Assembly (NCBI GenBank): GCA_011800155.1
Contig: CM022369.1
Location: 62,001-126,000 of the forward strand
Source: Flammulina velutipes
Taxonomy: Eukaryota > Basidiomycota > Agaricomycetes > Agaricales > Physalacriaceae
Length of the DNA stretch: 64,000 nt
Direction: 5' to 3'
The notes under the pieces were generated by a model. The model saw only the letters and a program-made list of their open reading frames with translations, did no database searches and had not been told where the DNA came from. Below, one piece after another: positions 20,358 to 31,498 of this stretch. The position numbers were made by a program, and so were the translations under genes. The number at the start of each line of letters is the position of its first letter. Position 1 is the first letter of the stretch.

Positions 20358-22448
20358 TTAATCAACCCACGTCGCTTCAACTTTCCACTGAGGCTTTGGT
20401 TGGTACTTCCGCTCCAGCGTCTCCGATTCCATCCGCAATTTCACAGTGCGATGAATCTTCATGCCCGTGTGATGCTGGCGGGGTATGTGGCGGGAACGGC
20501 CACGGTTCAAGCTAAGGAATACCATTAGGCGACGACAGATATAACATTGAGGGCAATAAGAGCTCACGTTACAGCTTTCTCCGTCGTATTGTCCGACTTT
20601 TGGTAGCGCAGTTTCGCTGGGATGTATTCGAGGATCCACCAAGCTGGCGATATGAGGAGTTGGTCGTAGATGGGACAATGGGCGTCGATAATGTCTTCCT
20701 CCTCCTCTGACAAGCTGGCGCTGCTGGTGACATTCGGAATGGAGCTAATTGGAGGAGGTCGTGGCTTCACTACGGGGTAGAGGCTTGTTGGGTCCAACCC
20801 GATTTTCTTGAGAAGTTCAACATGGAATAGGATGCCAGTGTTGAGTAAGAAACATTGTCTGATCATCCATCGAAGGGGAATGCGAGCAAGTTTGTTCCGC
20901 ACTTCGTTCGCCACTGAACCTCCACCGACGTCTTGGAGAGATGTCAGTGGATTTTAGATAGTTTGACAAGAAGAAAACAGACCACAGTGACAACCTGTGA
21001 ACCATACTTCCTCGATATCGGTCGGCGCATCCGCATGGTGAAGATAACCGTTGTCACGTTGAGTCATCTCGTACTCCAGCTCTAGTTCGACCAGGGTCTT
21101 CTCCTTATGGGGCCTTGAGCGTCGAGTGCGAGGCATCTCTCCTGGTTTTGGGCCCTTGTCCTCCTTGTGGCGGTACCAGTACGAAGGGATGAATCGTACT
21201 CGGCGCTCGTCAAGAGCGAGGGCGTGTCGGAAGTGACGTACGTGAGTGTTGGAGGCGGTAAATGGCAGCCTTCGAGGGAAGATACCGACGGAGCTAACAG
21301 TATCCCTGTCGAGAATCATGAGGAATGCCAATGAATACTAATAGACAAATGATCGTACCATACTCCAAGGAATTCGATATCGACGTCGATGCAGAAGGCC
21401 TTCTTGAATTCGGCGCTCTGCTTCCATCCGATTTCGTCCTCCCTAGAGTACATGCGATACGCAAAGGGGACCTGCTGATGATTGCAGCGGGGTAGAAGGC
21501 CGATCTATCAGAGTAAGTAAGGCGATGTGTGGTGTCGAGTGAGTCTACCTTGTGGATCCTATGACCATAATTTGACATTAGAGCGACAGGTAAAGATGGA
21601 GTATATAGAATGGCTTACATTCCTGCAAGAGCGCGAGCCGTCTGAAGGGGCGTGAGTGTGAGCGCCCATGGTAAATAATGGATGAGCTCACGTATGCTCC
21701 TCTCGAAAATCTGCCAGGCGGCACGATATTCAGTCAGGAGACAGAAGGAGGCATCAGATGAATAAAACTTGCCCAAACATACAAATCTTGTCTCCGGCTT
21801 CGTCTGGAGAATTATGTCAGTACCCCAACATACGTCGTTGTAATGAGAACGCGACGTACAGTTCTGCATAATGAACTCATATCCACCTGGGTGAGCTGAC
21901 GTTCAAGACCGAACAGTTATCAGACACGGAGTCTAATTACCCATAACATGCGCGTTGAGATGCACTCCAATCATGCTATCGATTATTTTGCTGAACGAAG
22001 CCTTCCACGGAGAAACGATCTCGGGCACGTCATACGTTCCTATACCGGACTGCGATCAGACAAAGGTAAGTACAGTGTTGACGAAGGTAGACGAGGTCAT
22101 GCACCTGATAATAGACGAGTTGCTCTTTGCAATCGTCCTTCTTTAGCGCGGAGAAGAAATTGACGACGTTCGAGTTCTATATCAGGAGCTTGACCTGAGT
22201 ACCAAGGACGCGCGATTTTAACCAGTGGTAGCTTACATCGCCATCGAACTGATCCCCTACAAACACAAAGTCAGCCTGGTCGACGAAGAATACATGTTCA
22301 ACGTACCTGTTCCGTCAAAACAGAGTACCAGAGTGCGATGAGCGTGATCGGGAGGTATCACAGCCTCCATGGAAGTTGTTTTCTCTTCGTCGGGAGATGA
22401 GAACTTTGGCATGTCGGGATATTCGTCTGGGGGCGTATATTGTGGCAT
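20358..22448 (-). CDS. DUF2235 alpha/beta hydrolase (Tle1-like)
   Basis: The protein starts MPQYTPPDEYPD and reaches RTLVLCFDGTG, the hallmark opening of DUF2235 proteins, which are related to bacterial Tle1 phospholipase effectors. The nucleophile elbow FGFSRGAYTARALAGM is assembled from three exons: FG, a 19-nt micro-exon (21692-21710) that encodes FSRGAY with the catalytic Ser, and TARALAGM. The intron before the micro-exon (21711-21772) uses a GC donor. Later blocks are FLGVWDTVSSVGIFPRRLPF, HALALDERRVRF, EVWFTGCHC, and the C-terminus KYQPKPQWKVEATWVD. Substrate in fungi is not established; lipid or ester hydrolysis is inferred from the family. About nine introns. Long acidic insert (SEEEEDIID) near the C-terminus. 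Confidence 0.85.
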
Positions 22449-24022
22449 CGACGAGGACGTGGAAAGAAGCCTTCCTGATAACCTTTATAGAATGAACAAG
22501 GGCCGCCCAACAATCCTTACCTCATCATCTCATTCGCCGTCCTCTGAGAACCGTATACACATTCGACGGGGAGGTAGGCACTTCTGTTTTCGATGCGAAT
22601 AACATGAATCACGATCCACGGAACCAAGCCCTCTATTAGTATTCCGTTGCAACACGAGACCCACAGAAGTATGGAAGATGATCAATCTCATCCCCTAGGA
22701 AGATTAGTCTGTGCGCCTTTGGACCATAGCTTCTACGAACCTTTCAAGAATCGTGAAATGGTGGTCGAGACCCATCATTGAAATAGAAGCATTTCGGTAC
22801 CCATTCAGCGTCCACAGAAGCGTAGAGGCGTCATAGCAAAGAAGGACCGGTACGAGGCCTTCATCGTCTTCAGATAGTGTCGGCGCGGTTGCAAGGATTC
22901 AAATTGATGGATGCTTGTCATAATAACAGAAGCAAAGACCAAGACATACGACGGGGAAGGAGAATCCAACATAGATTGCAATAGCACGAAGACGCCTGTC
23001 AGATTCTATGGAATCAGGATCGTACACGGAGGGGATGCCACCGTCAGTCGTTTCAGTACCTCTTCGGTTGGGCTAGGTACCCAACTGGTCCTGAGAGTAC
23101 TTGATATTGCGTTTGAGTAGAAGAGGCTTTCAAAGGGCACGGGACGCACGCTTGCGAAGCAGGCTCACGCATACTTCATTGGTACAGCACATCACGAGCC
23201 ACAGTGCAGAAGCGCCCACGCGTTGGACGCTTGCATAGAAGCGGGAAGAAGACGATACAAAAACATTGTCAGGCTGAGGCGAAATACAATGCTCGTTATT
23301 GACCGCAGTTGTAGTGTTGCGATTTCCGATTATCAGCAAGGTGACCAAGCAGCCGTTGAGAGCGGCCAAGACCAGGATGGTGTTTCCCCAACCCTCCTAT
23401 CCAGCATGGAGTAGAGCAAGAATCAAGATATGGTTTTCTTCTGGGGTGTCGCAGTATTTATAGAAACAACGTTGGACGCTGGTAATTGCATAGTATCAGG
23501 ATTGAAAATAGAATACAACAACTTACTGGTGAACAAAACGCCATATGCACGGAAACTTCAGGTTTCCTGTCTATCGTATCAAAATAGATGAGCATGCTCG
23601 CCAAATATCTAGAAAGCGCCCCGCGGAGGCAGCGCTGTGGCGTGAAGATATAGAAGATGGACCGGGATGATAGTTGCGGTTCAAGCGGTAGCTCGATCGG
23701 ACCGGCCTTCCTGCTGCCACAGGAATCAATTTAAATTTTGGGAAGCTCGTCGAGCTTTCACCAAGTCTTCTGCAACGTCGCCATCCGATCCTCGAGCTAG
23801 TGGTTTTTTTATATACACCACAGCGCTGTTGCCGTTGCGACCGGTAGTGTGGCACACTGTAAATCACAAAAGGTCAACTAGATAGACATCGCGGAATTGG
23901 GTCTCCCATGAGTCCAATTATGCCATTGCTCCGTATCAATGTACTGTATGTAAAGTCCTTCCAGTGAGTAGAGGTGCAGGTTAGTATAACGTAGTAAATA
24001 TTAGAAGTTCGTTCGGGAATAA
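22449..24022. other. Region with minus-strand hydrophobic stretches; possible membrane-protein remnant
   Basis: On the minus strand, 23130-23410 encodes a hydrophobic stretch (VLAALNGCLVTLLIIG, ASALWLVMCC) and 22805-22980 another (VGFSFPVVCLGLCFCY in one frame). This looks like part of a multi-pass membrane protein such as the mushroom DUF6533/DUF6534 kinds, but I could not join the pieces with valid splice sites, and stop codons separate them. It may be a decayed gene. The rest (23.45-24.0 kb) shows nothing convincing. Confidence 0.3.
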
Positions 24023-25616
24023 TTAAAGGAGATTCGCCCATCCAGCTTCGCGAGCCTTCTTGACGATGCGTTTGACCTCCTGCGACCGCGCACGAGTCGT
24101 AACCAGTAGCGTGTCGGGCATGTCAACGATGACGAGGTCATCAACGCCCAAGCACGATATGAGTCGACCAGAACCAGGAACAACAATTCCTCCGTAAACC
24201 TGTTCAGTGAGTACTGTAAAAAGAATGTCAGAGCGGTGAAAGATGAATCTCAAGAGATACTTACCAAGGCTACTATCACCAAGAATCCTGGGTTGGTTCT
24301 GCTCAGCAGGTAAGAGGTCAGCCAATGACGAGAAATCTCCAACATCGTCCCAACCGAACGTGGCTGGTACCACCGCGACCTTCTTATCCGCAGCGGCAGG
24401 CTCAGCGACCGCGTTATCAATGGGAATCTTCTCCAGCGTCGGCCACACTTCAGCGAGGACCCTAGCCCTCTCCGGAGCATCCCAAGCATCGCCAATCTTC
24501 TCCAATCCCTCAGCCATCGCGGGTTTATACTCCTTCAAAAGCTCCAACAAGACCTTGGCTTTTGTGACGAACATGCCTGCGTTCCAGCGGTATTTACCAG
24601 TCGCCATGTAGCTCGCAGCAGTTCGTGCATCCGGCTTCTCCTTGAAACTATCCACCATCCTCGCGTTTGGCGTCTCCAAATGGCCGAGTTTCTCGCCAAG
24701 GCGGATATAACCAAATCCTGTCGAGGGATGGGAAGGCGCGATGCCAATTGTCACCAGCAGCCCTTTCTTTGCGACTTCCACTGCCTCGGCAACCGCTGCG
24801 AGGAAGGCGTCGTCACCAGAAATCATGTGGTCCGCAGCAAAAGACCCAATAATCGCGTCGGGATCGCGCTTAAGGAGGATAGCAGCGGCCAGTCCAATAG
24901 CAGCCATCGAATCCTTCGGTCCGGGCTCGGTGAAGATGTTGTCCACGTCGAGGTCCGGGAGCTGCTCGCAGATAGTCTTGACATGACTAGGGCCAGCCAC
25001 GACTGTCGTGCGCGTGTGCGAAGAGAGGGGAATGAGGCGATCCCAGGTCGCTTGAATTAAGGACCGGCCTTTCAGGGTAAGGTCGAGCAGGAATTTGGGG
25101 TGGTTTTCGCGCGAGAGCGGCCAGAGACGAGTGCCCGCTCCTCCTGCGGGTATTACGACGTAGAAGCCAGGTATTTCTTTACTTCTGGCGAAGGGAAAGC
25201 TAGAGAGAGAATTATCGCCTAGAGGCGAGGGTGAGGGGTGGTGGAAGGTTTGTAGGAATGGTATGGATGGAATTAGGTTGGCATTAGAGAGTGTGGGAGA
25301 GAGAAAAGGGGATTTGGAGCGTATTTGCGGACTCGGAGGTGCAGCCGGAGTCATGAAGCCGGGCGTCCTCGATCCATACGTCGGACTGGTGTGTAACCCT
25401 TCGCGTATTTGCTGCTCCAAGCTTGCATTCGACAGCTTTAACTCAGCACATTCTTGCCTAAGTTCCTCGACATCCTTTTGCTAATTGAAAGGGTTAGAAT
25501 ATATAACAAAGTAGAAACATTTAACGCACCGATTTCTGCATCATGGTGAGGATGGTTTTAAACATCTCGGGAACGGCAAGATTGCCTTGGGCTTCGACAT
25601 GGCTAGTTGTACTCAT
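24023..25616 (-). CDS. Mannose-1-phosphate guanylyltransferase, ManC type
   Basis: It makes GDP-mannose from mannose-1-phosphate and GTP for glycan synthesis. The catalytic signature VIPAGGAGTRLWPLSR followed by PKFLLDL is present, as are the sugar-binding words FAADHMI, GFGYIRLG, SFKEKPD, YRWNAGMFV, IPIDNAV and FGWDDVGDFSSL. A first exon (MSTTSHVEAQGN, start 25616) adds a short coiled segment (KDVEELRQECAELKLSNA) through an intron near 25485-25530. A second intron near 24200-24255 (GTAAGT...GAACAG) is in frame, so the unspliced frame reads through it; splicing joins DSSL to VYGGIV. The fold and motifs are of the bacterial ManC/AlgA type, without the C-terminal isomerase domain, unlike the left-handed-helix Mpg1 enzyme of yeast. 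Confidence 0.9.
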
Positions 25617-25826
25617 TGTAATGTAGGCGAGGCGGTACTAGAAAACAAGGAAGCCGAGAGCAAATCTGGAGCAGCAGAATAGCCTTGGTGATGGTGGAAA
25701 GAAAACCGTAATATCGGACACGTGGTCGCTATTTATATCGGCGTTCGTCAACGGACATCGGAATGACAATTAGTTTGTACATTAGCTACGTGCAGTGCGA
25801 ATGTGTATACAGCGAGCCATTCGTAC

Positions 25827-27138
25827 TCAAAATCCACGCCACTCCCGAATTGCCATGTCAATAGCAACCAACAGCTCCACAACAATGGGATGATGTCCCT
25901 CAACTTGCGACATGTTCCCTTCCGAGTCCCCAACGGATTGCTGCGGCACCTTTATCGACACCTCCAGCGACTTCTGCTGCACACGGGGCGAGCTCTGACG
26001 CTCAGGCGCCAAAAAAGTGGCAGGCCGAATTTGTGACCTTCGTTTCTTCTTGATAGGCGTAGTTATAGCGAACGAGTCTTGCGAGTAGAGAGAGGGCAGA
26101 GAGGATGAATACGAGAGGGATGGTTTGAGGACTATATCGCCGTTATCGACGTATTCGACAAGGGTATCACCCGGACTGAGATCTTGGGACTGAGGCCTAG
26201 ATGAGGATAGAGATAGAGATCGGCGAGATGGAGAGGGCAGAGGATCTTCTTTCTTCTTGGTCGGAGATACTGGAGAGGAGTAGTCCACAGATGATTCGAT
26301 GAGGGTATACGACACTTGCGACAACTGCGATCGCGGGTGATGAAGTACCGTCGGTTCCTCCAACATAGATTCGAAAGACGGCACGAAGAGACTTTGCGCG
26401 TAGATAGCTCGGCGGCGATGCGAGTTCGACTTCATTCGGATGGGAGACATAGTCATATCTTCGGACTGGGCTGAGGAATGCGTCCGAGGGCTGGAGGAGT
26501 GCAGCGTGTGACTCATGCCCAGGCTAGCGGACTTGAAGTGAGGGCTGCTAGGCGTCATCGTAACAGGTCGTGCAGGCTGCCTCGACGGGAGCCCAGAAGT
26601 ATTTCGCGAAACGCCTTGGGAGAAATTGGGTGTAGTATGCTTTCGTAGCGAGGAACGTTGCGGAGCTGGGGTTGGCGGAAGATTTTGATGATGAGTCTTG
26701 TCCGAGATAGGTGGGCGTAGAACAGAAATCTTCGACCCGCCGTCGGGGTTCAAAGGCCGTCGTGCATTCTCGTTAGGACGCTTGATCTACAGGAAGGAAT
26801 CAGTACTTGTATCCATAAGATTTATAGAGGTAATTTACGGAAGGTAAAGAACGCCCCATCGCCTTTAGACCGGTATTGACCGTCTTCAACTGAGCGCGAG
26901 CGTTCCCCAAAGGCGTGATCTCCTTCAGCATCGGCGAAGATACCCTCGATACGGCCTCGCGTAGCTGGACGACTTCGAAGCGATGGGGATTAGCGTCCCG
27001 TACGGCGATGCGCGTCTTCATCGTAAGTTTGTCGTTCGTAGTCGCAGTCTTAGATTGTGGTCGAATAGGCTGAGGTAATACAGAGCGCGCATTGGCCCGA
27101 GGGAAGATGAAGTTTGAGTTAAGCGAAGGTGTAGGCAT
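25827..27138 (-). CDS. Basic, Ser/Pro-rich protein of unknown function
   Basis: Two exons join at an intron at about 26787-26838 (GTAAAT...CTGTAG). The protein starts MPTPSLNSNFIFPR and ends IREWRGF. It is largely disordered, rich in Ser, Pro and basic residues, with many SP/TP sites (TMSPIRMKS, SPVSPTKKK, TPIKKKRR) suggesting a nuclear phosphoprotein; that is inference. The last 30 or so residues (VELLVAIDMAIREWRGF) form an ordered-looking helix that could be a conserved short motif. I recognise no family. It sits between ManC and SKN7, all three on the minus strand with separate promoters. Confidence 0.7.
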
Positions 27139-27375
27139 CGTCGTAGATGATCGTGGTTGAAAGCCAAAGCGGTCCGACGATCCTTCCGATCAAGTTGTGA
27201 GAGTCGTGGGTATGCAAGATATCATCAATAAGCGGATGCACATTATTACAACCTGGCAAGTCCTATCAAATAAGTAAGCTAACAGTCTGGTATCCTGGTT
27301 GGCAAGGCGTCTTACCTGGTAAAGGGTTATGGATACAGTAAAGGTCTATAAGGTAGGTACTATACAGAATGGCCA

Positions 27376-29826
27376 TCACTCTATGGTCTCGAATCGACCT
27401 CGCTTTCCTGGTCTGCCATCATCATCATCATCCAGCCCTCGCTTCTCGTTGCCAAAAGAGTCAGCACCAACGATACTTTGCAGTATTGTCTTGTACTGAT
27501 CATCCGTCAGTCCCATGCCAGCAAGGGGATTGACCCGTCCCGAGTCCTCCGCCATGCCATACGCAAGTTCCATGGAATTGTTTCCGGGTGGTGCGCCAAG
27601 CTGCATGGGAATCGATGTACTCGCCCGGCCCATCTCGCGAAGCCCGCTGAGGTGCTTCTCCAGCATGTTGAGGAGGCCCTCCTTCGTAAATGGCTTCGGA
27701 AGGACGTCGTTCATACCACTCGAATAGTAGGTCATGATTTCGTTGGGCTTGCTATTCGAAGTCATGCTGATGATAGGCGTCATGGGGTCGAACTTGCGAA
27801 TGAGAGACGTCGCAGATACGCCGTCCAGTTTCGGCATAACGATATCCTGAGATGGCGTTGAGTGACATGAGATAGACTACGAGAAATGAAACATACCATC
27901 AGTACCAAGTCGTACTTTTCCAAATTCATCTTGTTGACGGCGCCAACACCGTCTACCGCGACGTCGATAGCACAGCCGAAGACTTGCAAGAACTTGCTAC
28001 TGAGTTTTCGAGAAACAGCATCGTCGTCGACAAGAAGCACTCGAGGTGGTACCGCCCAACCCGGCACGTAGGTCGAACGCCTCACTCTAAGCTTTTGCGA
28101 CGAACTTGACGTTGGGGGTGCAACCGTTAGCGGAGGAGAAGTGACAGACGGAGATTTATCCTGCCCACCATCCCACATCTGGTCGAACCCCCAATTACCG
28201 TCCTTCGGTAAAAGGTGACCGACGGTATACACCTGCAGCCCCTCATGAGAGTTTTCCTCGGGCCAATTGAAATTTGAGCTCGACGTCGAAGCAGGAGGAA
28301 ACATGGACGAAGGCGGCGATTGATGGGCTGGAGAAGGTTGGGAGGGCGGGGATGTCAGACTGTCTGGAGAAGACGTGGTAGCGTTTGAAGTGGATACCGT
28401 TGGCATGACCATCTCCTCGTCGTCGTCATCATCATCCGCGAGAGTAGGTTGGCGCATCGGAAAAGCTGGCGGCTGAGGAATATTTATGCCCATAGCGCTC
28501 GCCATTCCCATGCGCATCCGCTGTAGTTCCTCGATCCTTTGTAAAGCTTCGTCTCTGGACTTTATCTCGCTAACACCGGTGCCCATAAATGGTGCAGCTC
28601 CCTGTCCCGAGCTGGACGAGCCGGCGCGAGGGGTCCCGTCAGGATTTATAAGCCCCGCGTTGGCAGCGGCGGTCCATATCCTGCTTTGGGGGCGCATGGT
28701 GCCGCCACCACCGCCTGGCAACTGAGAATCGGCGGATCCAGCCCAGTCGTATCCGACACTGGACAGGCGTGACATTTCGTTCATCTGTTGGAGACTCGCG
28801 CTCGCAGCGTCGGGGTGAACCATGCGCAGAGTCTCCCTTTGGGGAAGGAATGGGTTCGAGTCGGAAGGTGTCAAGAGGGGCGTTGGGATGTTGGATGAGG
28901 ACGCGGATGCGCCGTCCGCTGCCTGGGAGCGACTTGATTGGAGGAAGTACTGGATCAGATTCTGCATCAGGCCATCCTGCTGCGCCATGTTGCGCTGGAA
29001 GCCAACCATCTCAACGAGGACGTCGTGATAGTTGCGTTCGAGATTACGGACGTGAGCTGACATTTCTTCCTGTGTTTGTGTGAGGCGTTCAATTTGCGCA
29101 TGGAGAGCGCTTGAACCCTCGGACGATGTTGACGCCAGCGGACGCGTCGATGTGGATGGCTGGGGAGCCGAGCTTTTGCGTGCGGCGGGTACTTTGCGTT
29201 TGATATTGTCGAGGGCGTCCGGTCGGTCTGCATGGAAGTCGGGATGTCGAAAAGTCCAGGACTACGCGCAATAACGATGAGAACGATCAAGGCAAAGCGG
29301 ATTTAACATACCTGCTCGCCATACGAATTGTCGTCGGTGTTCTTGACTTTGTGAAAGTCGTATTTGTTTAGTTGGCGGACAAAGGAAGCGAAGTTCTGGT
29401 GTTTGAACATTCGCGGCAGGACTGTTTTGGTAAAGTCGTTCATGTCTTTGACCACGAAGCAATCTCCGTGGGGTCCCCATGACACGATGTGTTGGAACGA
29501 AGGATCTTCGAGCATTCTAGATTGGTTGAATTTTGAGAGACATTTTGAATGACAAAGGGAACCTACTTGAAGAGTTTCTTGACGAAATCGCTGGTAGAGT
29601 GCATGCCATCCTCGACGCTCGTCGCGCTATCTGGCTGTTTTCCGGCATGGTGGTCGCGCATCTCGGTCTTGACGTGGACATTCATGGAATCCTCGTCTCG
29701 TGAGTTGGATGTTCGAGGCCAGGGATTGTCGTATCCGTTGTTGTTGTACTGAGGCGCAGCGTAATTGGCCGTAGAATAACCACCGCTGGGCTGCAGTGGC
29801 TGGTACATGCGTCTAGACGGGTCCAT
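27376..29826 (-). CDS. SKN7: SKN7-type transcription factor (HSF DNA-binding domain plus response-regulator receiver)
   Basis: An HSF-type DNA-binding domain comes first: [48 protein letters not shown] and [13 protein letters not shown] coiled coil follows ([20 protein letters not shown]), then a long Ser/Pro-rich linker, then a receiver domain: [19 protein letters not shown], the phospho-acceptor Asp in [16 protein letters not shown] and the Lys of LPKPF. All key receiver residues are present, so phosphotransfer from a histidine kinase relay (Ypd1-like protein) is expected. Known SKN7 proteins act in oxidative and osmotic stress and cell-wall responses. Four introns; the one between LVLM and DIVMPK (near 27845-27900) splits the receiver. 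Start at MDPSRRMYQ. Confidence 0.95.
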
Positions 29827-31498
29827 TGCAGGATGAGATTGGCGGTTAGAATGGTAGGGATTTGCCTAGACCGCGCGCGTCGAAATATAAAAAAGAGACA
29901 AGTGCTAGCGTTTCACTGCGCCTGCCGACACAGTTATTGGTGATTTGAGCAACCGTATAGGTCAGGAGTACCACAGCACCAGCACAGGACATCAAGGTGG
30001 GAGTCGACCGGCCTAGACTGGCCTCGATCATTTTAGACCAGGCACCCAAGCCGGTCCACCGTGCCGCCGGCTCAATATTAACCTTGGATGCGAATGCGCT
30101 GAGCTTCAAGCCTACGCGACACCGTGCTTTCTCGCGCTGACAGTGTTCCATAAATCTCTCAAGCTCAGCAGACATTTATTTGACGCTCCGCAATTTCGGT
30201 TGCGCCACACACCATTAATTCGCTTCGCCACGCCCAGGACGCGTCTAAAAAGCAATAATCTGGTCATCCCATTCACGTGTTATTTAACGGCTCAGTGCGC
30301 TGTAAATAACCGTTCGCAGTCTGAGTGCTATTGGTCCTATGTAAAATTGTAGACCGACCGTTGTCCTCCTTCTCTTGAGTTCATACATATAGTAATCGCT
30401 CCACTGGACCGAGGACGATATTTTCGATACCGATTTTTATAGCCTGCAATAGCAATCCTACCGTCGGCTTCCGAGTTGGTGTGGCGTCATTGCGGGCACG
30501 GATGGTCGCGTCGTTCTTCCCGTTCTTCCCGGACCAGCCTATCTCTCGGCGGCCAGCGTGAACGGCTCAAGTTAGATTCTGTATACGCAAAATGACCAAG
30601 ATTTTTGGGCTCGGAACTACTACTGGGGTTTGTTATCAACTCCTCGGATTCAACATGGGTCCATAAAATGCTGACACGATTAATTCCCTCGCCCTTTCGT
30701 TGTATTATACCTCAGAACACATAGTTCTCCTCCCCCGGTTGTTCCCAGCTTGCCAGTTAAACTGGACTTCCTTCTCAGGCTATATATTGCCAAGTACCCC
30801 GGCAGCGGTAGGAAGACAAAGCGAGAATCTCGGCCTGTCTAGGTCGCGACTGACGCCACTAGAGTTGTGAGGGTATGTCAAATTCAATAGTCCGCTTGAT
30901 AACGCACATAGAACTCTTAGCTGGAACAACACATGAACACGATCCCTTAGGCTATCTTAGTATCTACCTGGGACTATTCCTAGGCAAGAAACAACGGTTG
31001 TAAATCTCCCTAGCCTCGACCCGACGTTTACACGCTGTCGAATAGCCGTCTCCGAGTCTCAGTGCTCAACGCTACGAAGCTCGGACTACGTTGAACTGGT
31101 AGTTACTCGACTTAAGCTTGGCATTCTCGCGAGTTTTCGCCTTATTGGTCCCGTGGGAGTTTGTACTTACTCTGTGCTGCATCTGTCCTCGTTGATCTTC
31201 GGTGTATCAAAATTTCTTCTCGACGGCGAACGGGAAATCGAGTTTCGTGCCCGAGGGTATGATCGTATGATCGATCTCCCATCAGTCGAGAGATCTGAGC
31301 CCTCAAAATGGGCTCGTGGCGCGGGATATTCCGACTGACGTTCCCACGGGCGGTGCGCTGAGCCGTCCTTTCCCTCGAGAGTAACGTTCCCCCGTTCCTC
31401 CCCAGCGTCCTTCGTTCTCCGCTGGTTCTTTCTTTAATTCATACTGCATTGTCCAATCTTCACCAATCGCTTATCATAAACCAGATTTCCTGTCGGTC
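29827..31498. other. Long intergenic region upstream of SKN7 and the next plus-strand gene
   Basis: It lies between divergent genes and probably contains both promoters and at least one 5' exon of the plus-strand gene. Open frames at 29846-30175 and 31153-31338 have no motif. No transposon ends or repeats seen. Confidence 0.45.
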
